A stretch of DNA of 64,000 bases, taken from contig NC_133665.1 in the NCBI RefSeq assembly GCF_037893015.1, positions 193,622,146 to 193,686,145 of the forward strand. The letters run 5' to 3'. The position numbers and the translations under genes are program-made. Source of the DNA: Macrotis lagotis. Its lineage: Eukaryota; Chordata; Mammalia; Peramelemorphia; Peramelidae. A model generated the notes under the pieces. It worked only from the letters and a program-made list of their open reading frames with translations, was not told where the DNA came from and searched no databases. Positions 32,941 through 43,521 of the stretch are shown one piece after another (position 1 is the first letter of the stretch; every line of letters begins with the position of its first letter).

Positions 32941-34640
32941 AATGGGTACAGGGTCCAGATGGGTTCAGAGGGAGACTCAGAAGGAAGCAGAGACAGGAAG
33001 GATAGTTTGGAAAGTAACAGCTTGAATTATATTACTTATAAGTGATAGGGAATAGAAATCTATGGCTTCACATACAATTTTTTTTCTATTATATATTTAT
33101 GTGGAAAAAATTCAGAATTTAAAAACATTTAACAGAGAAGAGAGGCCTGATCAGTCACCCCAAGCCCAAGGTCAATGCTTCCTTGGGGACCTAGACTGCA
33201 AACCTGTGTTTGAGGAGTGACCCAGAGCCACAGGAAGATTAGGCTTCCAAAGACTTCTCATTCAGTCTGTGTACCTGCTCTGGAGCTCAAAGAAGAGGAA
33301 GACAGGGCATTGGTCCACCAAAGTCAGAGAACGCCAGCACAAGTAACAGAGAGGAGGAGAAAAAGAAAATGGGAAATTGAGGTAGACATATAGCAACCCA
33401 CAAAAACCATTTGCAGAGGCCCAGAGTGAGGCAAACATTTCCACCCACAAGAGAGTGAACAGGGGTGATGGGGGGTGATGGGGTGGTTGAAAGGCCTGGC
33501 CCTAGAATCATCTATGACTTAGTGGAATTTTCACCTTCTAAAACAGTTTCATCAGGAAACCAACTGGTTGCTTTTCTTCTGGAACTTTATTTTTTAAAAC
33601 ATAACTTCTTCCATGGAATTATAAAGTGTCTGTGTGTGTGTAACAGAGACAAAGAGACAGAGGCAAAGTTGGTGGGGGGAGGGGAGTGGAAGGGAGGGAG
33701 AAGAGGGGGAATTTGACAAATTCTCTTCAACATATGTGAGAAAGAAAGAAAATACTGTCCACAGAAGAAAAACTATTTCAAGGTCAAGGGTGCGGAATGT
33801 GATTGCCCCAGGAGAGGCTGTGTCCAAGTCCCAAACCCGCCTTCCCTAGGATGGGGAATGATGTCAGTGCTGGAAGTCAAGTCCTGGAAGCTCCAGGGGT
33901 GGCCAAGGCTGCTGGCAGCTGGTCAAAATCAACTCAGCCCCCCCCACCTCCCACTGGGTTTCCCATCCTCTAGCCCATGGTGGCTTGTCCCCCCCAGAGA
34001 CTGTGGTAGGTCCCTGGATGAGGACCAGTCTTTAGCATCCATGTCAAAGACCCTATGCATAGGTCTTCTGGTTCCTAAAAGAACTAGATGGACTAGATGC
34101 CTCCCATGTTTTAATTCAAAGAGGGAAAATGAAGGAGAAAAAGCCACAGGGAAGGAGACTCAGATTGAGTGGGTGAGAACTTCAGTGGGTCTGTGTCTTA
34201 GAGTGGGGAGGGGGCTCCCTTCTGGAAAAGCCCTTTCGGTCACAGACCACTTGGGAGCTTTGGGAACACCACTTTCTCCGGATGAGTTTGCTAAAGGTCA
34301 TTGGTGCCAAAGTTGATGAAATATTTGAAATCTTGGCGGGCTTGTGCCACCAGGGTCAACAGCTTGTCCTTTCTTCCCATCTTTCTGGGCAGCATCTGAA
34401 CTCAGCCCCGGCTCTTCACTCCTGAAGGCACCTCCCAGCTCAAGGCCTTGGCTCGGTGCCTCTTCCTCTTCTGCCCAGAAATCCCCAGAGCTGGGTCTGT
34501 CTTGATAAAAGTCCTCAGCATCTGTCAGGTAGTGCGCATGGTGAATGCTTATGGTTTGGAGACTGAATCAAAAGCATCGAGAGTCAGGAAGCACTTAGGG
34601 TTTACCTGCTGATTGAGAAAGAATGGCATGCTTTTCTCGG
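32941..34640. other. Unassigned stretch upstream of HERPUD2
   Basis: Contains a GA-rich tract (33640-33720). The + frame at 33858-34316 (152 codons) shows no domain, repeat or family resemblance and I do not call it a gene. No exon of a neighbouring gene was recognised. Confidence 0.45.
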
Positions 34641-34644
34641 AGGG

Positions 34645-35035
34645 ACCCCCTCACAGCTCTCAGACTGGTCAATATGACCAGAAAGGAGAATGATCCGTGT
34701 TGGAAGGGATGTGGCAAATCTGGGACACTATGAACTACCTTTCTGGAGAGCCATTTGCAATTTCGCCTAAAGGGCAACAAAAATGTACCTCCCCTTTGAT
34801 CCAGCAATACCACTGCTGGGTCTGTACCCTGAAGGGATGGGGGAAAGGGTAAAAACATCCCTTGTACAAGCATAGTCTAGCAGCCCTGTTTGTGCTGGCA
34901 AAGAATTGGAAATCGAGTGAATGTCCTTCAATTGGGGAATGGCTGAGCAAACTGGCACGTGCATGTGATGGAACACTGTTCCACTAGACACCGGGAGGGC
35001 ACGGCGCGGGCACCGCCTGGAGGGGCTGGCTCATC
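34645..35035 (+). mobile_element. L1 3' region running into the CpG island
   Basis: Clear L1 tail at 34645-34985: 'gactggtcaatatgaccagaa', 'cctttgatccagcaatacc', 'gcaaagaattggaaatcgag', 'caattggggaatggctgagc', 'gatggaacactgttccact'. Beyond 34985 base composition changes abruptly. The order of the L1 tail can still be followed for about 50 bases (CCTGGAGGGGCTGGC at 35017-35031 against cttggaaggacttac in the copy at 23418-24440), with the differences going from A/T to G/C. Confidence 0.65.
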
Positions 35036-35544
35036 CCCTCGGGGCAGCAAGAGGCACAGCCTGGCACGGGCTGCAGCGGGGGCCCCGGGTGTCCGGGAGG
35101 GCCGTGGGGCCGGGCAGGCCGGGCACTGCCGCCTTCGGCGCTTCCCAGCCTCGTGTGCAGGGACACCGCCCGCTCTCCGGGGGCCGGGCACCTGTGCCAC
35201 ACGCGGGCGGGGGCACGCGGCATGGACGCGGCGCTCCGGCCCGTCCGCGGTCTACGCCGCCCGCGGCCCAGATCATAAAGCCCTTCTGCAGGAGGTCGCG
35301 GTCCTCAGTGTCCCAATGAACGGCCTGGGGGCTGCTCGGACGGGGGGCTGGGGGGCGGCCCCTGCCCCCGGGCAGCCCCCGCCTGGCCGCCCGGGCCACT
35401 CGGCGCCCCGCGGCGCCCACAGCCTTCCCGGGCGGCCGCCCCGCGGGGACACACGCCCGCTCCCCGGAGGTCCGCAGCGGCGCGGCCCGGGCACGCCGGC
35501 GCGGGAGCGCGCGCGTGGCAGCAGGCCCCGCCTCCCCGGGCCGC

Positions 35545-36068
35545 GCAGGCGCAGCCCCCGCCCCGCCCCCCCCGGAGCGCAGGCGCAGGCGCAGCCCCTG
35601 CCCCTTCGGAGCGCAGGCGCAGGGCAGCCCCCGCCCCGCCCCCCCCCCCCGGAGCGCAGGCGCAGGCGGAGCCCCCGCCCCGCCCCCCCGGAGCGCAGCC
35701 CCCGCCCCGCCCCCCCGGAGCGCAGGCGCAGCCCCCGCCCCGCCCCCCCCCCGAGCGCAGGCGCACGCGCAGCCCCCCGCCCCGCCCCGCCCGGAGCGCA
35801 GGCGCAGGCGCAGCCCCCGCCCCGCCCCCCCCGAGCGCAGGCGCACGCGCAGCCCCCCGCCCCCCCCGGAGCGCAGGCGCACGCGCAGCCCTCGCCCCGC
35901 CCCCCCCCCGGAGCGCAGGCGCAGGCGCAGCCCCCGCCCCGCCCCCCCGGAGCGCAGGCGCACGCGCAGCCCCCGCCCCCCCCGAGCGCAGGCGCACGCG
36001 CAGCCCTCGCCCCGCCCCCCCAGCGCAGGCGCACGCGCAGCCCTCGCCCCGCCCCCCCCAGCGCAGGG
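35545..36068 (+). repeat. GC-box/NRF1-like minisatellite in the HERPUD2 promoter
   Basis: About 14 tandem units of 28-44 bp. Each unit has a GAGCGCAGGCGCA(G/C)GCGCAG-like half and a C-rich half, CCCCCGCCCCGCCCCCCC, with variable C-run length. Six units carry GCGCACGCGC (35761-35770, 35841-35850, 35877-35886, 35958-35967, 35992-36001, 36029-36038), which fits the NRF1 core except for its outermost 5' base. The C-rich half supplies Sp1/KLF-type GC boxes. The minus strand has repeated runs of four or more G, suited to G-quadruplex formation. Confidence 0.9.
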
Positions 36069-36261
36069 CGGGGCCGGGCCGCAGCGCCGGGGCGGAGCCG
36101 CGCAGAGGCCTGGTCCGGGCCCGGGCGCGTCGCCGGCGCCGCCAGCCTCCTGCGGCCCCTCGGGGGCGGCGCCTGCGGGCCGTGACCCGGGCCGCGCGGC
36201 ACTGCCCGCCGCCAGCCTGCGGCCCGGCCGGGCTCCCGTCCGCGCGGACCCGGCCTCCCCC

Positions 36262-36269
36262 TGACGTGG
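36262..36269 (+). promoter_or_regulatory. HERPUD2: UPRE-like site TGACGTGG
   Basis: Exact match to the unfolded-protein-response element core TGACGTG(G/A) recognised by XBP1/ATF6-type bZIP factors, 340 bp before the start codon. The octamer also contains a CRE half-site, so other bZIP proteins could use it. Function is inferred. Confidence 0.4.
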
Positions 36270-36520
36270 CCGCGGCCCGGCCTCGGAGCGCCCGCCGGAG
36301 CCGGGAGGCAGGCCGGGCCGCCGCGCCCCGCGCCCCGCCCCGCGGCCCGCCCCGGCCCCGCCGCGCCCGGCCCGGCCCCCGCGTCGTCGGCGGCCGCCTT
36401 GTTGCGTGGCCGCGGGGCCCTGGGCCGGGCCGGGCGCGGGGGCCCCCTCCGCCGCCCTCCCCGCCGCCCCGGCCGCCGCGCGCCCCGGAGCCGCGCCCCG
36501 AGGCCGGGCCCCGCCCGCCC

Positions 36521-36583
36521 ATGGCCCGCCGCCGCGGCGCCTCGCCGGCCCATGGAGCCGTGACCGAGCCGGCCTCGGCCTAG
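36521..36583 (+). promoter_or_regulatory. Upstream ORF (20 codons) before HERPUD2
   Basis: Reads MARRRGASPAHGAVTEPASA and stops 25 bases before the main start. A second, three-codon uORF (36552-36563) overlaps it. Both matter only if transcription begins upstream of 36521. The ATG has G at +4 but C at -3, a moderate context compared with the main start. Confidence 0.45.
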
Positions 36584-36608
36584 TGCCCGCGGCCCGGCCG
36601 CCGCCGCC

Positions 36609-36761
36609 ATGGAGGCCCCGAGCGGGGCCGAGGCGCCGCCCGTGACCCTCGTCATCAAGACGCCCAACCAGCGCTACGGGGACCAGACGGTGCGCTGCCC
36701 GGCGCGCTGGAGCGTGGGCCGCCTCAAGGCGCACCTGGCCCAGGCCTACCCGGGCCAGCCG
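36609..36761 (+). CDS. HERPUD2: HERPUD2 coding exon 1 (residues 1-51)
   Basis: First half of the ubiquitin-like fold (PVTLVIKTPNQRYGDQTV). Donor CCG|GTGAGC, phase 0. All 51 codons end in G or C. Confidence 0.95.
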
Positions 36762-39700
36762 GTGAGCGGCGGGGCGGGCCGGGGCGGGGCGGGCCGGGGC
36801 CCCGGGGCCCCGGGGGCCGGGCCGGGGCCGGGAGAGCGCCCCCCGAGGCTGCGCCCCCGGCTTCTGCGCTTGGACTTGCCCCTTTTCTGCGCGCCTGACC
36901 TCTGACCTCACAGTTGCCCCCCAAAGCTGCTGCCCCTGAGTCAGCGCCCCGCCCCCCGCGGCCGGCCCTGCCTCCCCGCCCCGCTCCAGCCCCGTCCCGC
37001 CTCCCCCGTGGAGGCCGGTGCCCGGGCCTCCCTCCGGGGCCCTTCCAGACCCGGCCTGGCAGAGGGGGACGCTCAGGTGCGGATCTCGGCCCCCCACCCT
37101 CCCGGCGGGAGGAGGGGGCCTTGAACTTGCTCAGTGTGGGGCTGGGAGGCGAGTCCTGTAACCCGGAGGTGGCCCCGGTCTCCTGCCAGGAGCTGTGCCC
37201 TCCGGGGCTGCACGGGCAGGTTGGGGGACCCGAGGGCCTTCTGGGGAGCTTGGCCGTTTCTGGTTTGGACGGTGGATGGAATTCTGAGGGCCTTGCCGAC
37301 ACCGAGGGGTCACTCCGCCACTCCTGGGTGACCCGTGTGGGGTTTTCTGGAGTGTTTGGTCATTTCCTTCTCCAGCTGGCTTTACAGAGGAGAATACTGA
37401 GGCAAACCATTTAGGTGACTTGGCCAGGTCACAGTCCCAGAGGGCAGACTTGAACTCAGGTCTTCCTGACCCCAGGCCTGCTAACTGCCCACTGAATGAC
37501 TGAACTAGCTGTGGAACACCTTGGGAGGATTTGGGGACTCTGCTGCTCCCTATATTTTGGACCCCCCCCAGCCTGAGCTCTTCCTGAGTTTTATTTTAGA
37601 GATCTCCCAGCAGCTTCCCTCCTGTGGCACCCTACATATTGCTGTCTGTCCCGAGCATTCGTGACTGGAACACACAGATGTGGCTTTCTTCTATTTGCCC
37701 TTCCGGTTTCAGCAGGGATCTCATCCCTTTTGGGCTCACACCCAGCTTGTGGTGACCCGTTCTTCCTCTTCCAATCATCTCGAGTTCAGTTCCCCCAGCA
37801 TTTCCTGAACCCTCCAGTAAGGAATGTGGGAGCACAAAGACCCAAGTGAAGTAGCCTTGGCTCTGGAGGAGCTTCAGATCTGCCAGAAGCCCGAGAGAGC
37901 GCCATATCTGTAGACGAGGCTGTGCCCTTGGGTGCCACTCAGTTATTGCAGGGTGGGGGATCTGGATCTCCAGAAGATCATGACCTTGAACTGGGACTGA
38001 AGAAAGGGAGGAATGGGCAGAGGTGGAGGTGAGAAGGGAGGAGGTGCTAAGGTCAAGGCAGCAGGAGGGAACAGGAAGGTAGCCAGGTTGGATGAAACAG
38101 CTCTTTGTGAGTGGAATTCTGACTGGACCATTCTGGAAAGCCAGGGGATCCAGACAACGGGAGACCTTTGTCAAAAAGCCAGACCCCAAAGGCAACAAGG
38201 AGCCACCAGAGCCTCTTGAGCAGAGGAGCGGCATGGCCAGACCCATGGAACGTTGGTCTGGCCTCCGTGTGCAGGCTGCACAGAGGAGAATGTAGAAACT
38301 CTGGCAGAGCTCCAGGCTACTGGGGACGAGGGTTTGAAGGCGGCTAAGGGGCTCTGAATGGGGAGAAGGGGAAGGATGTCAGAGAGGTGGAGGAGGTAGG
38401 CTTGGCTATTGAGGGGAGGAATCTCAGATGTTTTGGGATTTGTGAACAAGGAGAGATGGCAATGCCCTCAATAAGAATAACATTGCTTGAGGAAGCAAAG
38501 TAAGAATTCCAGTTTGGAAATATGAATTTGAGATGTCCAGTAGGCCTATGGAAGGAGGGGCAGGAATGAGGCCAGGCTTGGAGAAGTGGAGGAAAAATTG
38601 GTGTTGAATCAAAAAGACCTTTTCTGTTGGAGCCAAGTCCTAACTCGGACAAAGGAGATAGAAAGTGTAGTGAGAGAATGGGCCAGATTGAGCTGGGACA
38701 AAGAACAGAAGGGAGAGCTGATGAGACAGAAGAATAGAAGACAGTGCTCATTGACCCCTCAGAGAGGGACACTGACACCCAGATAGCAGGGCAAGATCAG
38801 GGCCAGCTTAGTGGGGAGACTGGAGTAAGCCCCCCAGAACGTGACTGAGCTTGGGCTGGGGGATAGCCTGGGTCAAGGGAAAGTGGGTTTTATCTTTAAA
38901 AGGATAGTGGAGACATGGGGCATGTTTGTAGGGAGGCTGGAAGGCACCAATAGACAAGGGAAGACAAGATGGCAAGGAAAGGGGCAGGGGAAGACAGGAG
39001 AGAATGAGATCGAGGGTCTAAATAGAGGGTAATGAGCATCTGAATAACACTTTAAGATTCACAAAATACTTAAAAATAGCTTCCTGACCTCCCCATTGAA
39101 CAGATGAGGAAACTGAGGCAGGCCAAGTGGCTTGCCTCACTCAGGAGTCAGGGTCACTCCTTGAGGAAGTATCTGAGGTGGAGTTCACCATGGCGAGAAG
39201 GGTCGCCTCTCTTCCTCAGAGATGGGAGCCCATTAAAGAAGGGGGTCCAGGGTCGGGGCTTGGGTACCCTCTGGAGGCACGCCCTGCAGATCTCCAGGGG
39301 ATCGCTCACAGCAGCCTTGGGACCTGCTTGCTCTCATTTCCTGCCTGTCTGCCTACACACTAGGCTCCCAGGTAATGGGCGGGTATCCCCTCCCTGCTCC
39401 TCAGCTGGCTCCTGTGTGTCCTGTGTCTCCGCTGGACAGGAAGCCCCCTGAGGGCAGGGGCCATCTTTCTGATTTGTATTCCCAGTGCTTAGCCCAGGCC
39501 CGGTTCCTAGGAGGTGCTCAGTAACTTTTGTCTGGCTGTGACTAAACTACGGAGCAGTGGAAGGACAGCAGAGGTTGCTGAGGGATGGTGGCAAGGGGAC
39601 GTTGGGGAGTGGAAGGGAGGTGCAAACCCTGAGCCTCTCCTCCTGACTTAAGCTGAGTATCTTGAGCTTTCAGAAGAGATCCAGGAGGAAGGGGCAGAAT

Positions 39701-42700
39701 TTGCTAATGGGTGGTGAGTTGGAGTCTCCAGAGGGAGGGGATGATAGGGCGGACCCAAGTGTGCATAGGAATGATAAGAGAAGGTTGTTTCAGCGTGCCA
39801 GGGTAGCATGGGTCCAAGGAATCTAGTTGGCAAACCCCAGATGAAGGGTGGCATTCTGAGCAGGTTGCCATCTTGGGATGAGTCCACCATTGAATTTGAG
39901 ACGATAGAGTCGAGAGTCCTCCTGCTTGCTGCCCGCTTCTGGAGGACATAGGCAAAGCCGTGGCCCCCACCAGCTGAAGGAGCTGGAAGGATGTGCCAGC
40001 TGTCACCGCTTGGGAAGTTTTCCCATTCCAAGAGTAGGTTGGAAGTTGTGAAGGGACAAATTGGGGCTGTGCCAGCGGGCTGCAGAGTTCCTCCCTCAAC
40101 GGGGGGTGGGGTTCAGAGGAAGAAAACAGCCCTTCCGAATCTGGTGCACAATTTATAAAAATTATTTCTTATGAGTCTCTTTCCCTTAATCCTAATTCCT
40201 CCTACCAAAATGACTGATGTGTAAATATATTTAGCAGAATATGTAAAATACTAACTTGGTGGGAAATTTTGTAACGGGGAGATATGCATGGACTAAAGGG
40301 TGAAAATAAATGCATAAATGTAAAAAAGCAGAGGGTGAGAGGGGCCCAGAGGCCTCCTCACTAGAGGAGGACCTTCCCAACCAAGATAAATTAGTAGCAG
40401 CAAACTGAAATGGGAACCAAATTTGGGCATTTTAAGACTCAGAAAAAAAAATCTAAATCAATGGAATTTTAAAAGATGAAATAGGAACTTTCCCTCCCTA
40501 GTGCTTGTGATTCAGCATTGCAATGAGAAATGTCATTCTTATCTCCAGGAGAGAGGGTGGTTGTCTGCCTGTGGTTCATCTGAGATCTCTCTTGAGCCTC
40601 TGCACATCTGGGAAGCCAGATAATCTCTGACCAACTAGGGAACAACCTGCTAATCTTATGTGCTCTGCCTGCTCAGCCCTGGGCCTCACTCCACCAGCCC
40701 TGGGCCAACCAAAGCAGGTCTCTAGTTCCTAACCCCAAAGGGGTCTGTTTGCCTCTGGCTCATGCCTTCCCCCTTGAGTTTTACTTTGAGAAAATAGCAG
40801 CATTTTATAAAATCAAGGTTTGACCTGGCTTGTGTTTCCTCAGGTCTGACCATTGAATATTACGGGACAGCCTTTACTTCCAAATCACATAAAAATGCTT
40901 AAGCCTGAAGGAATTTCTAGGAACCCAGTATAGGATGGAAAACCCTCCGAGCATCTTGCCTGGGGAAGTGAAGACGCTTTGGAGAGGGAACCTTCATCCT
41001 GGACCTCCAGGGGCCAGAGCCTGGACCTTCCTGAGCTGGCCCTGGGGACATGGGCAATCTCCTTACACATACTCTTCTGTTCTGGGCTTCTGGCTTTCAG
41101 TATACTGTTCCTCCAACTCAAGGATTGGGAGCTCTGACGGGTCTATGAATCGTCTCCTTCCCCTCCTCTCGCCTCCTCCCACAGTCCCTTCTGCTGTGGG
41201 GTGTAGATCTGCTGGCTCTCCAAGACAGGGTCTGCTTGCAGGCCATTGCCTCATCTGGGTCTGGGTATTCCCAGGCCTAGGGCACAGTAGACATTTGTTG
41301 AGACTTTTCCCCTTCCTCTCTTTTGTAGAAGAGGACAACAACAGCCTCTTTAAGTTCTGATGTGTGTGGTGAGGAGGTCCAGGAACTCCCATGAAGAAAT
41401 CCCTTCCCCAGCTGCAGACCAGCTATTTGTAATTAAAAGTCGTGTTGCCTGGACCAGTCACCAGGCCATGCCAGTGTCAGGGGCAGAACCTGAACCCAGA
41501 CCCTCCCGACCCTGACCGACGCTCTCTCCCAATCCCCTCTGCTTTTTGTTGCTTTCAAGGTTAGACTGGCCCAGTCCGGATCCGGTGTTAGAAGGAACCT
41601 CCAGTGCAGGCTTGACTCTAGGTTACCTCAGTGTCTTGTGTGTGAGGGTCTCTAGGGCTTGTTTTTAGGAACCGTCACCTAGCCTCATTTGGCGAAGTGG
41701 ACAACTTTTTTTGAGTCCTTATCCGTGTTGTCAAACCCTCCTAGCTGTTGGTCACCTTCTGAGCATCTCTCTTTATGGCTTCCTTCCAGTGGATGGCCCA
41801 GGGCAAGCAGAGATCCATCACCAGAAAACTCCAGAAGCCCTTCCTGAAGCTCTCCAGATTATCCACAAAATGATAGCAGGAGAGATTTTATTCAAAGCTT
41901 AGTGAATCTCATGATTCTTTGTCTGCAGCATCTGACATAACCTGTTCTACTCATAAACCTTTCTGCTGCTGAAATTCCCATTTTATTATGTTAATTTTTT
42001 AATGTTTGAAGGAGAGAACTGAGATGAGTAAGCAAATAGAAGTGAACCTCTGGAACATTAATATGTTTACAATTGGTTTTGGTACTATTACCTCTGAAAT
42101 GTCATTACCATTTGCTCCTTGGTGATTTTTTCCAGCTCATTTCAAATTTATTTATTTTTTTTGCAAGGCATTTGGGGTTAAGAGACTTGCCCAAGGCCAC
42201 ACAGCTAGGTAATTATTAAGTGTCTGAGGCTCTATTCACTGCACCACCTAGCCACCCTTCATTTCAAATTTATATACCCCCTTTTGTCAAGAATGTATGA
42301 GGGGGCGGCTGGGGTCAGGAGGACCTGAGTTCAAATGTGGCCTCAGACACTTAATTATTAAGTGTCTGTGTGGCCTTGGCCAAGCCACTTAACCCCATTT
42401 GCCTTGCAAAAACCTAAAAAAAAAAAAAGAATGTATGAGACCTTAGTCTCATGGCTGAGAGAGAGTGTTGGTGAAAGGTAGACTGTGGCAATGCCATTTC
42501 CAATATCTTATTGGCGTCATTAACTGATGATCAAATGAAAACTATCAAAGTTGTGCTTCGGGCATCACAGAGATTTGCTTTCTGATATTAATGAAGAAAA
42601 GAACCTGGGCATGTCCACCGAGGGATTTGACAAGGGGGCACTGCTTCAGGTGCCTTCACATTTTCGCATTTAGGTTAGAGCATTCTTTTGATAATGATGG

Positions 42701-43489
42701 TCGGAATTCAGTATTTCAGCTGGCACGTGTGGGACTGAAATCATCTGCGGCTCAGATCCATTTGTCCAGGCAACTTGGTGGCCTCAAATCCAGCCTCAGA
42801 TGTGGTAGATGGGTGACCCTGTACAAATGGGGATCATAATAGTACCCCCCCTCACCTGGTACCAGGAGGCCCTATGGAAATGCTGGCTCCTTTTGTCGTT
42901 GTTCTGATTGTCCTTAGTGACTGTTAGACTTGAAATGGCAAAAGAATGAAATTGGATAAGCAGGCCCCTCACACCGTGGCCTTGGATACTGTCTCTTTCC
43001 CTGTCCCCCATCTCAATATTTTACCCTGATCTGGGGCACTTCCTGCCCTGGTGGGCATGTGGGGGGGAGGGGGCAGGCTTAGGCCCACATCTGCCAATTT
43101 TCTAATACTGCCAGAGCAAGGAAATTTTTGTTGCTCGTGAACCTAGGAATGTGATTGCCAGCTGTCTAGTTAGAAAAGGCTGAACTCTTCTCTTTTTCCC
43201 CTCTCACAGGCTCCAAAGGATCAAAGACTGGTGTACTCGGGCAGACTGCTTCCTGACCATCTGCAGCTGAAAGATATTCTCAGAAAAGTGAGTATGACCT
43301 TCTACCTCAGTTTGATCAAAGGGCCTTGATCTAAATGGGAATATTCAATTTCTAACTTGTAGTTCCTCATTTTTGAAGAACCTGCAGTTTCTCCTTTAGA
43401 ATAATGTGATAGGGAAAAAGAGCCTCCTTAAAGACAGAAGAAGGAGCCCCTCCCCGATCAGGTCTGCCTTTGACAATTGTAAAATGGGA

Positions 43490-43521
<32 letters not shown>

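Larger units (their letters stand above)
34990..37110 (+). promoter_or_regulatory. HERPUD2: CpG island spanning the HERPUD2 promoter and exon 1
   Basis: About 2.1 kb of very GC- and CpG-rich DNA bounded on both sides by ordinary DNA. It contains multiple GC boxes (CCCCGCCCC), NRF1-like sites and no TATA box near the start codon, so initiation is probably dispersed. The transcription start cannot be fixed from sequence. The long open frames that cross it on both strands are composition artefacts made of Pro, Ala, Gly and Arg. Confidence 0.9.

Noticed and set aside
33858-34316. 152-codon open frame upstream of HERPUD2 as a gene
   Set aside because: No domain, no family resemblance and no splice or promoter context. 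Overlapping antisense frames of similar quality exist.
1-34640. Exons of a neighbouring gene such as a head-to-head SEPTIN7
   Set aside because: No stretch resembling septin or another neighbour's exon was found on either strand.
35305-35330. ERSE (CCAAT-N9-CCACG) in the HERPUD2 promoter
   Set aside because: The CCAAT at about 35306-35310 is not followed by CCACG at the required distance, and no other CCAAT/ATTGG pair was found in the island.
35031-37097. Very long open frames on both strands (up to 688 codons) across the CpG island
   Set aside because: They consist of Pro, Ala, Gly and Arg from GC-rich tandem repeats, overlap in several frames, and pass through exon 1 and its donor. High GC content removes stop codons by itself.
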